Of a DNA stretch of 64,000 nucleotides, positions 52,227 through 61,019 are shown piece by piece. How positions within the stretch are numbered: position 1 is the first letter of the stretch; the number at the start of each line of letters is the position of its first letter. The position numbers were made by a program, and so were the translations under genes. The stretch lies in NCBI RefSeq assembly GCF_900091555.1, contig NZ_FMCX01000007.1, positions 186,001 to 250,000 of the forward strand, in the 5' to 3' direction. Origin of the DNA: Micromonospora mirobrigensis (GTDB lineage: Bacteria; Actinomycetota; Actinomycetes; Mycobacteriales; Micromonosporaceae). Below the pieces are notes generated by a model. The model was not told where the DNA came from and did no database searches. It saw only the letters and a list, made by a program, of their open reading frames with translations.

Positions 52227-53119
52227 GCCGCGGGTCGCGGATCGTCGTCGTCGGTGACGTGATCACCGACGTGGTCGCCGTGCTCTCCGGGCCGCTGGTC
52301 GCCGGCTCGGACACGGCGGCGCGGATCCGGTTCAGCGGCGGCGGGCAGGCGGCCAACACGGCCGCCTGGATCGCCGCGCAGGGCGCCCCGGTGACCCTGG
52401 TCGGCGCGGTCGGTGACGACGAGGCCGGCCGGGAGCGGGTCGCCGAGCTGGCGCAGGCCGGCGTCGACTGCGTCGTGCAACGGCAGGAGGGTTATCCGAC
52501 CGGCACGGTGATCGTGCTGACCACCGACGGTGAGCGGACCATGGCCAGCCAGCGGGGCGCGAACCTGCGGCTGGAGGGCGCGCACGTGGAGCGGGCCCTG
52601 GCCGAGGCGCCTGACGCCGCCCACCTGCACCTGTCCGCGTACACCCTGTTGGACGCCGGGTCGCGCGGCGCCGGCCTGCGGGCGTTGGCCGCGGCCCGCG
52701 TGCGGGGGCTCACCACCAGCGTCGACGCGGCGTCCGCGGCGCCGCTGCGGCGCGCGGGCGCGGCCTTCCTGACCTGGGTACGCGACGTCGACCTGCTGCT
52801 GGTCAACACGGACGAGGCGACGGTGCTGGCCGGCGGGCTGGACCCGGCGGCGCAGGCGCGGGCGTTGTCGGCGACGGCCCGGACGGTGGTGGTGAAGCGG
52901 GGCGCCGCCGGGGCGCTCTGGCTGGACCGCTCCGGCCGGCTGGTCCAGGCGCCGGCCCGGCGGGTCGCGGTGGTCGACGTCACCGGCGCCGGGGACGCCT
53001 TCGCGGCCGGGCTGCTCACCGCGTGGCTCGCCGGGGCGGACCCGCGGGCGGCGCTGGACCGGGCCGGCGACCTGGGCGCGATGGCGGTCAGCGCGGTCGG
53101 GGCCCGACCGGCGCCGTGA
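52223..53119 (+). CDS. PfkB-family carbohydrate kinase, probable pseudouridine kinase
   Basis: This 298-residue ribokinase-family protein starts at ATG 52223. The Gly-rich substrate loop is IRFSGGGQAANTAAWIAAQGAPV and the catalytic anion-hole motif is VVDVTGAGDAFAAGLLTAWLAG with its Asp. Because it is translationally coupled to psuG, its substrate is likely pseudouridine, giving the 5'-phosphate that PsuG splits (inference from context; PfkB members vary in substrate). No nucleoside transporter is adjacent. Confidence 0.85.
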   Translation: MSRGSRIVVVGDVITDVVAVLSGPLVAGSDTAARIRFSGGGQAANTAAWIAAQGAPVTLVGAVGDDEAGRERVAELAQAGVDCVVQRQEGYPTGTVIVLTTDGERTMASQRGANLRLEGAHVERALAEAPDAAHLHLSAYTLLDAGSRGAGLRALAAARVRGLTTSVDAASAAPLRRAGAAFLTWVRDVDLLLVNTDEATVLAGGLDPAAQARALSATARTVVVKRGAAGALWLDRSGRLVQAPARRVAVVDVTGAGDAFAAGLLTAWLAGADPRAALDRAGDLGAMAVSAVGARPAP

Positions 53120-53131
53120 CGTGCGGCCCGG

Positions 53132-53488
53132 TCAGGGCTCGGCGTCGATCACCTTGTGCGGGCGTTCCTGGGTGGTGAGGCTCATCGGCGGGGCGGTGTC
53201 CCGCCCGCGGGGCTGGAACCTGCCGGCCAGCCGGTGCTCCTCCTTGGGCGGACGGTCGTTCGCCAGCAGCACGGCCAGCCAGGGGATGAGCACCATGCCC
53301 AGGCCGCACAGCGAGAGCCAGAGCCAGAGCAGCGGCGGTCGCACGCCGACCAGGATCGCGCCGACCACCAGGCAGGCCACCCGGATGCCCATCATCAGCA
53401 CGTAGCGCTTCTGCCGGCTGTTGAGCTGGTCGTCCTGGCTGCGTGAGGCGTCGGTGATCAGGATCGGCTGGTACGCCTGATGCTTCAC
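53132..53488 (-). CDS. DUF3099 family membrane protein
   Basis: This 118-residue protein starts at GTG 53488, 6 nt after GGAGG. A short N-terminal ILITDASRSQDDQLNSRQKRYVLMMGIR precedes two TM helices (about 30-75, ACLVVGAILVGVRPPLLWLWLSLCGLGMVLIPWLAVLLAND) and a polar tail. The ITDA...R motif before paired helices is typical of DUF3099, an actinobacterial family of unknown function. Confidence 0.88.
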   Translation of the reverse strand: MKHQAYQPILITDASRSQDDQLNSRQKRYVLMMGIRVACLVVGAILVGVRPPLLWLWLSLCGLGMVLIPWLAVLLANDRPPKEEHRLAGRFQPRGRDTAPPMSLTTQERPHKVIDAEP

Positions 53489-53589
53489 CACGGACCTCCT
53501 CGAGGGGATTACGCTTCATCCTGTCACTCGGCACCGTTGATCGGCGAGAATCGACCCATCCGATCTGCCCGATACCGGGGTGACACCGA

Positions 53590-54786
53590 CTACAGCGGGG
53601 ACGCCGGCTGTTCGAGCGGACGTCCCCGGGCGCGCAGCCCGTCCCCGGCGGCGATCGCGGCGAGCACCACGGCGGCGAGGACCAGCACCACGGTCGGTGG
53701 CAGCCGCAGCCCCACCGGTACCAGCGCCACCAGCAGCAGCACCCCGGCCACCCGGCTGCGGGAGACCCGGCCGAAGATCTCGTACTCGAAGCGGGCCCGG
53801 GCGGCCAGGAACAGCGCCGGCCCGCCGAGCACGAAGATCGTCCAGCTCGGCGCGGTACGCCCCCACGGGTGGGCGATCACCAGCTCGTAGCCGACGCCGG
53901 TGAGCAGCACCCCGGCGACGATCACCAGGTGCGTCCAGCTCGCCGACTCGCCGAGCAGCCCCGGCCGCTCCGACGCCCGCAGCGCCTCGGCCAGCACGTG
54001 CCCGGCCCGGTGGAAGTAGATCCGCCAGAGCAGGGCGGTGGTGACGAACGACACCGTGAAGGCGGCCGCCTGGGTGGACGAGAAGTCGCCGCCGCTGAAG
54101 GTCAGCCCGGTCACCAGGATCGTCTCGCCGAGCGCGATCAGGAAGAACTGCTGGTAGCGCTCGGCCAGGTGCTCCCCCATCACCGCCCAGCCGGCGGCCC
54201 GCGCCGACCCGAGACCGGGCAGCGGCCAGCCGAGCGCCAGGCCCGCGTAGTCCAGGGCCAGGGCGAGCGTCCAGAGCACCGGCCGCGTCACCGGCACCAG
54301 GGCGCCGACCAGCCAGGGCACCGCGGCGACCGCGGACCAGAGCAGGATCCGCGCGGTGACGCTGCGGCGCGGGTGCCGGCGCAGGGCCAGGGTGAGCAGG
54401 AGCGGGCGGCCCACCTGCACCGCCAGGTAGGCCACCGCGAAGGTCACCGCCCGCTCGGCGAACGCCCGGGGCATGGCGACCGCCATCACCAGGCTGGCGA
54501 ACATCGAGGCGACCACGACGAACTGGATGGCGCTGCTCTCCGGCTCGTACCGGCTGGTCACCCAGGCGGTCAGCGACCAGACCATCCAGAGCGCGAGGAA
54601 GAGCAGCACCGTCTCGGCCAGCTCGCGGAGCAGGTCCGGCCCGTGGGCCGAGACGTCGTCGATCAGCCGCTGCGAGACCCGGGTCAGCGCGAAGACGAAG
54701 ACCAGGTCGAAGAAGAGCTCCAGGAAGGTGGCCCGGGGCGAGCTGATCCCGCCGCGCAGCAGCGCCGCCCCCCGCTGGTCCGTCAT
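53590..54786 (-). CDS. Low temperature requirement protein A (LtrA) family
   Basis: This 398-residue polytopic membrane protein starts at ATG 54786. It has about ten TM helices and the LtrA N-terminal signature SPRATFLELFFDLVFVFALTRVSQRL. Further conserved parts are HLAERYQQFFLIALGETILVTGLTFSG, FVTTALLWRIYFHRAG and SWTHLVIVAGVLLTGVGYELVIAHP. The Listeria founder was linked to cold growth, but biochemical activity is unknown. Confidence 0.9.
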   Translation of the reverse strand: MTDQRGAALLRGGISSPRATFLELFFDLVFVFALTRVSQRLIDDVSAHGPDLLRELAETVLLFLALWMVWSLTAWVTSRYEPESSAIQFVVVASMFASLVMAVAMPRAFAERAVTFAVAYLAVQVGRPLLLTLALRRHPRRSVTARILLWSAVAAVPWLVGALVPVTRPVLWTLALALDYAGLALGWPLPGLGSARAAGWAVMGEHLAERYQQFFLIALGETILVTGLTFSGGDFSSTQAAAFTVSFVTTALLWRIYFHRAGHVLAEALRASERPGLLGESASWTHLVIVAGVLLTGVGYELVIAHPWGRTAPSWTIFVLGGPALFLAARARFEYEIFGRVSRSRVAGVLLLVALVPVGLRLPPTVVLVLAAVVLAAIAAGDGLRARGRPLEQPASPL

Positions 54787-54843
54787 CACCCACCCGTCGC
54801 CGCCGTCGGGGGTGTCAACGACCGGGCGTACGGGCCGGTTGCG

Positions 54844-55419
54844 TCAACCCTTCGCGGCCTTCGCCTCGGCCTTGGCGGCCTGCTTGAACTCGCGGACCCG
54901 GCGCAGCGAGTCGGCGTCGGTGATGTCGGCCACCGACCGGTGCGCGTCCGGGTCGCCGTACGCGCCGGCGGCCTCCCGCCAGCCGTCGGGACGTACGTCG
55001 TAGCGCTTGCCGAGCAGGGCGACGAAGATCTGCGCCTTCTGCCTGCCGAAGCCGGGCAGCTCGCCGACCCGGCGCAGCAGCTCCCGTCCGTCGGGCACGT
55101 CCGCCCAGAGGGCGGCGGCGTCGCCGTCGTACCGGTCGACCAGCACCCGGCACATCTCCTGCACCCGGGCCGCCATCGCCTTGGGGAAGCGGTGCAGCGC
55201 GGGCGGCCGGGCGAAGACCTCGACCAGCGCCTCCGGGTCGTACCCGGCCAGCTCGCGGGCGTCCGGGTCGTGGCCCAGCCGCTGACCGAGCACGTACGGC
55301 GAGGAGAACGCCTTCTCCATCGGGATTTGTTGATCAAGAAGCATGCCGGTGAGCAGGGCCAGCGGGCTGCGCTCCAGCAGCCGGTTGGCCTCGGGGTCGA
55401 TGGGCAGCGAGAGCGTCAT
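54844..55419 (-). CDS. HhH-GPD-type base excision DNA repair protein
   Basis: This 191-residue protein begins at ATG 55419 (MTLSLPIDPEANRLLERSPLALLTGMLLDQQIPMEKAF); ATG 55428 would add three residues. The helix-hairpin-helix and Gly-rich GELPGFGRQKAQIFVALLGKRYDV block matches the HhH-GPD superfamily. The family is annotated as uncharacterised glycosylase-like. No canonical catalytic K/D after the hairpin can be assigned confidently. The Ala/Lys-rich C-terminus (KQAAKAEAKAAKG) may aid DNA binding. Confidence 0.82.
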   Translation of the reverse strand: MTLSLPIDPEANRLLERSPLALLTGMLLDQQIPMEKAFSSPYVLGQRLGHDPDARELAGYDPEALVEVFARPPALHRFPKAMAARVQEMCRVLVDRYDGDAAALWADVPDGRELLRRVGELPGFGRQKAQIFVALLGKRYDVRPDGWREAAGAYGDPDAHRSVADITDADSLRRVREFKQAAKAEAKAAKG

Positions 55420-55490
55420 GCCGTCCATCCTGCCCGGCGGCACGGGCCGGTCCGGGGCGACTCCCCGGACGCCCGCCGCGGCTTTCGAAG

Positions 55491-55509
55491 TGAGGTTAGG
55501 CTGTGCTAA
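55491..55509 (+). promoter_or_regulatory. IdeR/DtxR-like iron box upstream of the ferric-iron ABC operon
   Basis: TGAGGTTAGGCTGTGCTAA agrees with the 19-bp IdeR/DtxR consensus TTAGGTTAGGCTAACCTAA at 15 positions. It overlaps a -10-like TAGGCT and lies about 80 bp before the start of the substrate-binding protein gene. Iron-dependent repression of the three-gene operon is therefore likely. Confidence 0.75.
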
Positions 55510-55591
55510 CTTCCCTGCCGAGGCGGTCGACCGGGGCCGCCCGAGGCGGCGCCGACCCGGGCCGCCCGCGCCGGACAAGAGGGAGCCCGCC

Positions 55592-56650
55592 GTGCCCGTC
55601 CCCGCCCGCAGGTCCACCGCGACGCTGCTCGCCGCCGGACTGCTCTCCGTCGGCCTGGTCGCCTGCGGCTCCGGCGAGTCCGAGGACGCGGACCCCGGCA
55701 AGCCCGGCGACAAGATCCTCACCATCTACAGTGGCCGCAACGAGCAGCTGGTCAAGCCGCTGCTCGACCGGTTCAGCCAGCAGAGCGGCATCACCGTCAG
55801 GACCCGGTACGCCACCACCGCCCAGCTCGCCGCGCAGCTGGTGGAGGAGGGCGACCGCTCCCCCGCCGACGCGTTCTTCGCCCAGGACGCCGGCGCGCTG
55901 GGCGCCGTCAGCAAGCGGAAGATGTTCGCCGCCCTGCCGGCCGACGCCGTGCAGAAGGTGCCGCAGACCTACCGCTCCCGCGGCGGCGAGTGGGTCGGCG
56001 TGAGCGCCCGCTCCCGGGTGCTGGCGTACAACGCCGACGTCGTGCCCGCCGCCGAGCTGCCGACGTCGGTCTTCGAGCTGACCGACCCGAAGTGGAAGGG
56101 CCGGATCGGGGTCGCCCCGACCAACGCCTCCTTCCAGGCCTTCGTCACCGCGATCAAGGTGCAGCACGGCGAGGCGAGGGCCAAGGAGTTCCTGGCCGGC
56201 CTGGCCGCCAACGAGCCGCAGATCCGGGAGAACAACGTCAAGATCGTCGAGGACGTGAACGCCGGCGCCATCCCGGTCGGCCTGGTCAACCACTACTACA
56301 TCGGCGAGGTCGCCAAGGAGCAGGGCAGCACGCCCGAGGCCCTCAAGGCCAAGCTGCACTTCTTCCCGGGCGGGGACACCGGCGCGCTGGTCAACGTCGC
56401 CGGCGTGGGCGTGCTCAAGCGCTCCGCACAGGACCCGGACACCAGGGCGTTCGTGGACTTCCTGCTCAACCCCGAGTCGCAGCGGTACTTCGCCGAACAG
56501 ACCTTCGAGTACCCCGTCGTCGCCGGGGTCACCGGCCCGGCCGGCGTACCCCCGCTGGCCGACCTGGACAGCCCGGACATCGACCTCAACGACCTGGACA
56601 CCCTGGACGCCACGATCGCCCTGATCAAGGACTCGGGCCTGGTCCCCTGA
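55592..56650 (+). CDS. Ferric-iron ABC transporter substrate-binding lipoprotein
   Basis: This 352-residue protein starts at GTG 55592 behind GAGGGAG. The signal peptide ends in a lipobox SVGLVACGS, so it is membrane-anchored by a lipid. The mature domain begins KILTIYSGRNEQLVKPLLDRFSQQSGI, characteristic of Fe3+-binding FbpA/FutA-type proteins. YNADVV, LTDPKWKGRIGVAPTN and the tyrosine pair in GLVNHYYIGEV (iron ligands in the family) are visible. It binds Fe3+ for the permease encoded next. Confidence 0.92.
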   Translation: MPVPARRSTATLLAAGLLSVGLVACGSGESEDADPGKPGDKILTIYSGRNEQLVKPLLDRFSQQSGITVRTRYATTAQLAAQLVEEGDRSPADAFFAQDAGALGAVSKRKMFAALPADAVQKVPQTYRSRGGEWVGVSARSRVLAYNADVVPAAELPTSVFELTDPKWKGRIGVAPTNASFQAFVTAIKVQHGEARAKEFLAGLAANEPQIRENNVKIVEDVNAGAIPVGLVNHYYIGEVAKEQGSTPEALKAKLHFFPGGDTGALVNVAGVGVLKRSAQDPDTRAFVDFLLNPESQRYFAEQTFEYPVVAGVTGPAGVPPLADLDSPDIDLNDLDTLDATIALIKDSGLVP

Positions 56651-56652
56651 CC

Positions 56653-58257
56653 ATGACCGCCACCACCACCGGCGTCGGGCCGGCCCGCACCGGGCCGGCC
56701 CGCTCGGGCGTACCCGCGGGACTGCGCCGGCTGGCGCCGCGCCCGGCGCTGCTCGCGGCCTCGACCGCCGCGGTCGCCGTCGCCCTGGTCCCCCTGGTCT
56801 ACCTCGGGGTACGCACCGCCGAGGCCGGCGCCGACCGGATCGCCGCCGAGCTGTGGACCTCGCGGGTCGGCCTGCTCGCCCTGCGCAGCCTCGCCCTGGC
56901 GGCCGTGGTGACCGCCGCCTGCGTGCTGATCGGGGTAGGCGCGGCCTGGCTGGTCACCCGCACCGACCTGCCCGGCCGGCGGCTGTTCGCGGTGCTCGCC
57001 GCGCTGCCCCTGGCCGTGCCCACCTACATCGCCGCGTTCGCCTGGGTCTCCACGGTGGACCGGCTGGAGGGCTTCTGGCCGGCGGCGCTGGTGCTCACCC
57101 TCTGCTCCTACCCGTACGTCTTCCTGCCGGTGGCCGCCGCGCTGCACGGCGCGGACCCCGCCCAGGAGGAGGTCTCCCGCTCGCTGGGCCGGGGCGGCTG
57201 GCGCACCTTCACCGACGTGACCCTGCGCCAGATCCGGCCGGCCACCGCCGCCGGGGCCCTGCTGGTCGCCCTCTACGTGCTCTCCGACTTCGGCGCGGTC
57301 TCCATCCTGCGCGCCGACACCTTCACCCGGGCCATCTTCATCGCCTTCGACCTGGGCTTCGACCGGACCGGCGCGCTGGTGCTCTCCTGCGTCCTGGTGG
57401 CGCTGACCGTGCTGCTGCTGGGCGGCGAGACGCTCACCCGCCGCCGCGGCGCCCGGTACGCCCGGCTCGGCGGCGCCCGTCGGCCACCGCTGCGGCTGCG
57501 CCTCGGCGCGGCCCGCTGGCCGGCCCTGGCGGCCCTGGTCGGCGTCGCCGCGCTGGCGCTGGGCGTGCCCGCGGTGAGCCTGGCCCGCCGGCTCGCCGCC
57601 GGGGTGTCCCGGCCCGGCGCACTGACCGAGGTGCTCGCCGCGGCCGGCAACTCGCTGACCTTCTCGCTGGCCGGCGCGGCGCTGACCATGCTGCTCGCGC
57701 TGCCCCTGGGGCTGCTCACCGCACGCGCGCCCGGCCCGCTGGCCACCGCGCTGGACCGGCTCGCCTACCTCGCCCACGCGCTGCCCGGCGTGGTGATCGG
57801 ACTGTCGCTGATCTTCTTCGGGATCACCGTGGCGTACCCGCTCTACCAGACCCGGTGGCTGTTGGCGCTGGCGTACGCGACCCTCTTCCTGCCGCTGGCC
57901 GTCGGCGCGGTGGCCGGCGCGGCCGGCCAGGCGCCACCCGGGCTGGAGGAGGTGGCCCGGTCGCTGGGCCGGGGGCCGTGGACGGTGCTGCGCACGGTCA
58001 CCCTGCCGCTCACCCTGCCCGGCATCGGCGCGGGCGCGGCGCTGGTCTTCCTGACCGGCATGAAGGAGCTCCCGGCCACGCTGCTGCTCCGCCCGACCGG
58101 CACCGACACCCTCGCCACCGAGCTGTGGACGAACACCGCGGTCGGCGCGTACGCCGCGGCGGCCCCGTACGCGGCCCTGCTGGTGGCCATCTCGGCGGTG
58201 CCGACCTGGCTGCTGGTGGCCCGCAGCGGCCTGCTGGAGAAGGAGGATCGCCGATGA
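56653..58257 (+). CDS. Ferric-iron ABC transporter permease (fused two-domain)
   Basis: This 534-residue FbpB-type permease starts at ATG 56653, 2 bp after the previous stop. It has about 12 TM helices arranged as two homologous halves. Each half has an EAA coupling loop: EEVSRSLGRGGWRTFTDVTLRQIRPA and EEVARSLGRGPWTVLRTVTLPLTLPG. The halves correspond to the two membrane domains of the transporter. Its stop overlaps the ATPase start by 4 bp. Confidence 0.93.
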   Translation: MTATTTGVGPARTGPARSGVPAGLRRLAPRPALLAASTAAVAVALVPLVYLGVRTAEAGADRIAAELWTSRVGLLALRSLALAAVVTAACVLIGVGAAWLVTRTDLPGRRLFAVLAALPLAVPTYIAAFAWVSTVDRLEGFWPAALVLTLCSYPYVFLPVAAALHGADPAQEEVSRSLGRGGWRTFTDVTLRQIRPATAAGALLVALYVLSDFGAVSILRADTFTRAIFIAFDLGFDRTGALVLSCVLVALTVLLLGGETLTRRRGARYARLGGARRPPLRLRLGAARWPALAALVGVAALALGVPAVSLARRLAAGVSRPGALTEVLAAAGNSLTFSLAGAALTMLLALPLGLLTARAPGPLATALDRLAYLAHALPGVVIGLSLIFFGITVAYPLYQTRWLLALAYATLFLPLAVGAVAGAAGQAPPGLEEVARSLGRGPWTVLRTVTLPLTLPGIGAGAALVFLTGMKELPATLLLRPTGTDTLATELWTNTAVGAYAAAAPYAALLVAISAVPTWLLVARSGLLEKEDRR

Positions 58258-59324
58258 GCGAGGTGGGGCTGACCGGCGTGGTCAAGCGCTACGGCGCGGT
58301 CACCGCGCTGGCCGGGGTGGACCTGACCGTCCCGGCCGGCGCGCTGACCGCCGTGCTGGGCCCGTCCGGCTGCGGCAAGACCACCCTGCTGCGCTGCCTG
58401 GCCGGCTTCGAACGGCTCGACGCCGGGGAGATCCGGGTGGACGGCCGTACGGTGGCCGGTGGTGGCCGCCACGTTCCGGCGCACCGGCGGCGGATCGCCG
58501 TGGTGCCCCAGGAGGGTGCGCTCTTCCCGCACCTGAGCGTCGCCGCGAACGTCGGGTACGGGCTGGACCGGTCGGCCCGGCGCGGCGAGCGGGTCGACGA
58601 GGTGCTCGCCCTGGTCGGGCTCGCCGGCTACGGCGACCGGATGCCGCACCAGCTCTCCGGTGGGCAGCAGCAGCGGGTCGCGGTGGCCCGGGCGCTGGCA
58701 CCCCGGCCGTCGCTGGTGCTGCTCGACGAGCCGTTCAGCGCCCTCGACGCGGGGCTGCGGGCCGGGCTGCGGCACGACATCCGGGCGGCGCTGCGCGCCG
58801 ACGGGGCGACCGGGGTGCTGGTCACCCACGACCAGGGTGAGGCGCTCTCGGTGGCCGACCGGGTGGTGGTGCTGCGTACCGGCCGGGTCGTGCAGGCCGG
58901 CACGCCGAGCGAGGTCTACCGGGAACCGGCCGACCCGTGGGTGGCCGGCTTCGTCGGCGAGGCCGTGCTGCTGCCCGCCGTGGCCGAGGCCGGCCGGGCG
59001 GCGACGCCGCTGGGCCTGCTGCCGATCGCCGGCGGCGTGCCGGACGGCCCGGTCACCGTGCTGGTCCGGCCCGAGCAGGTACGCGTCGTCCCCGGCGGCT
59101 CGTCCGGCGCGGTCGCCGCCACGGTGCTGCGGCACGACTTCCACGGCCACGACGCGCTGGTCGCGCTGCGGCTGGCGGACGGCACCCGGGTCACCGCCCG
59201 GGTGTGGGACCCGGGGGAACCGGTGCCGGTGGGCGTCGAGGTCGCGGTCGCGGTGGCCGGGGCGGCCCGGGCCTGGCCAGCGCAGCCGAGCGGCGCCCCG
59301 GTCCCCGCCGTCATGATCGGCTGA
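58254..59324 (+). CDS. Ferric-iron ABC transporter ATP-binding protein
   Basis: This 356-residue ATPase starts at ATG 58254 behind AAGGAGG. Walker A is GPSGCGKTTLLR, the Q loop is VVPQEGALFPHL, the signature is LSGGQQQRVAVARAL, Walker B is LVLLDEPFSALD, and the switch His is in LVTHDQGEALS. A C-terminal TOBE-like domain follows (about 250-356, VLVRPEQVRVVPGG...), normal for FbpC. It completes the Fe3+ uptake operon. The run of three coupled genes is consistent with one transcript from the iron-box promoter. Confidence 0.94.
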   Translation: MSEVGLTGVVKRYGAVTALAGVDLTVPAGALTAVLGPSGCGKTTLLRCLAGFERLDAGEIRVDGRTVAGGGRHVPAHRRRIAVVPQEGALFPHLSVAANVGYGLDRSARRGERVDEVLALVGLAGYGDRMPHQLSGGQQQRVAVARALAPRPSLVLLDEPFSALDAGLRAGLRHDIRAALRADGATGVLVTHDQGEALSVADRVVVLRTGRVVQAGTPSEVYREPADPWVAGFVGEAVLLPAVAEAGRAATPLGLLPIAGGVPDGPVTVLVRPEQVRVVPGGSSGAVAATVLRHDFHGHDALVALRLADGTRVTARVWDPGEPVPVGVEVAVAVAGAARAWPAQPSGAPVPAVMIG

Positions 59325-59352
59325 CCACGGTTCGAGACATCGGCGTTGCGGG

Positions 59353-59384
59353 GAGGCGCATGCGCCTCGCGGACCAAGGGGTCC
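59353..59384. promoter_or_regulatory. Palindromes upstream of the DUF262-HipA cassette
   Basis: A perfect 16-bp palindrome GAGGCGCATGCGCCTC (59353-59368) is followed by GGACC-AAGG-GGTCC (59371-59384). A -10-like TAGTCT lies at 59393-59398, about 28 bp before the DUF262 start. The layout suits an operator for autoregulation, but no DNA-binding antitoxin is encoded nearby. Confidence 0.45.
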
Positions 59385-59425
59385 GAACCCGATAGTCTCG
59401 GGACGTCGTCGAAGAGAGGTGGGCC

Positions 59426-61018
59426 GTGCCGAGTCTGGAGAGGCCTCGCGTCGAGTACCGCACGCCGGAGGACCTGGTCAGGGACGTCACGGCTGGGCTG
59501 ATCCGCATTCCGCCGTTCCAGCGCTCCTTCAAGTGGGAGGCAGCCGACATCGTACGGCTCTTCGACAGCCTGCTGCGTGGCTTCCCGATCGGTAACCTGC
59601 TCCTGTGGCGCCGGCCGGCCCCGGCCCAAACTCTCCAGGTCGGCCCGCTGGCGGTGGAGGCACCCGAGACGGCCGGCGCGCTCTGGGTGGTCGACGGTCA
59701 GCAGCGCATCGTCTCCCTGGTGGGTGCACTCACGCTTGCCGACCGGTCGGTGGACCCCCGCTTCCGGGTTCACCTGGATCTCGACACCGGCGAGTTCCAC
59801 ACCACCGGCGGCCGTCAGCGGCCCCCGAGAGCGTGGGTTCCGGTCAGCTTCCTGCTGGACACCGCCATCCTGCTGAGGTGGATGCGAGACAATTCCGACT
59901 GGCTGACAGAGGATCAGCTCGCGCTCGCCGACCAGGCCGCCAAGGCCATCCGCGAATACCAGATCCCCACGTACGTCGTGCACTCGGCGGACGAAGCAGC
60001 CCTGCTGGAAATCTTCACCCGGATGAACACGACCGGGAAACGGCTGACCAAGTCGGAGGTCTTCCAGGCGCTGCACACAGGAGCGGTTGGCGACGAGCTG
60101 ACCAATCTCCACGGCCTCGGTCAGGTCCCGGCCGCAGTCGGCTTCGGCGCGCTGGACGATCGACTCGCCCTACGGTGTGTGTTGGCCTACCGAGGTGGCG
60201 ACATATTCCGGGAGGACTTCCGACAGGAGTTCGGCCCACAGGACGACCCGAACGAGACTCTGCGCGAGGTGGCTGCCCGCCTGCGCGAAGCGGTCGACTT
60301 CCTGCGCGGGGAGTGCGGCATCCCGCACATCAAGCTCCTGCCGTACTCGCACGTCCTGCCGATTCTGGTGAGGTTCATCCGTCTGCACGGAGTGCCGACG
60401 GGGCGGGCTGCCAGACTGCTCCGCCGCTGGGTGTGGCGTAGCGCGGTGGCCGGCACCCGAGCCCGGGGAGTGAGCGTCGCCGACGTCCGGAACCAGGTGG
60501 ACGCGGTGGACGTAGCTGATCCGTTGATGGCGGCGGTGAATCTTCTCACCAGGGTGCAGTCCTTCCCCGACTTCACCGCCGAACTTGACAAGGTCCACTT
60601 CAACCACGCCATGGCCAAGCTCAACACGCTGGGTCTGCTCTCCGCCGAGCCCCGTGACGTGACCAGCGGCAACCTCATCGACATCGGTCGGATCCTGGAA
60701 CAGGGCAGCCCACTGCGGCCGCTTCTGCGGGAGGACGGCTCCACCGGCGTCGACAGTACGATTGCGAACCGCTTCGTTCTTCCGCCCGGCGAACGGATCT
60801 CACCGGCCGTCCTCGCAGCAGCGTCAGCAGAGGTCGCGGCCAGCCACCTGCTGAGCGAAGCGGCCCAGGAGGAACTCGGCGGCGGAAATGTGCCCACGTT
60901 CCTCCTTCTCCGGGCGGAAGACTGCAGCCGGGTCATCACCGATCACGTGAATCGGATGGCCGAGTGGGGTGCCCGGGACGGGCGTGCGGTCTCCGACATC
61001 CTCCGGTCGGCGGCCTGA
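59426..61018 (+). CDS. DUF262 (GmrS/DndB-like) domain protein
   Basis: This 530-residue protein starts at GTG 59426 behind AGAGAGGTGG. The DUF262 signatures are IPPFQRSFKWE (28-38) and WVVDGQQR (87-94), the ParB/Srx-like fold motifs found in GmrS-type restriction subunits and other anti-phage proteins. Conserved EIFTRMNTTGKRLTKSEVF follows at about 195-215. The C-terminal half is helical and shows no HNH (DUF1524) motif, so a GmrD-type nuclease is not fused. It ends 1 bp before the HipA gene and has somewhat lower GC than its surroundings, suggesting acquisition as a unit. Nucleotide-dependent DNA binding or cleavage is the family expectation, not shown here. Confidence 0.88.
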   Translation: MPSLERPRVEYRTPEDLVRDVTAGLIRIPPFQRSFKWEAADIVRLFDSLLRGFPIGNLLLWRRPAPAQTLQVGPLAVEAPETAGALWVVDGQQRIVSLVGALTLADRSVDPRFRVHLDLDTGEFHTTGGRQRPPRAWVPVSFLLDTAILLRWMRDNSDWLTEDQLALADQAAKAIREYQIPTYVVHSADEAALLEIFTRMNTTGKRLTKSEVFQALHTGAVGDELTNLHGLGQVPAAVGFGALDDRLALRCVLAYRGGDIFREDFRQEFGPQDDPNETLREVAARLREAVDFLRGECGIPHIKLLPYSHVLPILVRFIRLHGVPTGRAARLLRRWVWRSAVAGTRARGVSVADVRNQVDAVDVADPLMAAVNLLTRVQSFPDFTAELDKVHFNHAMAKLNTLGLLSAEPRDVTSGNLIDIGRILEQGSPLRPLLREDGSTGVDSTIANRFVLPPGERISPAVLAAASAEVAASHLLSEAAQEELGGGNVPTFLLLRAEDCSRVITDHVNRMAEWGARDGRAVSDILRSAA

Positions 61019-61019
61019 C

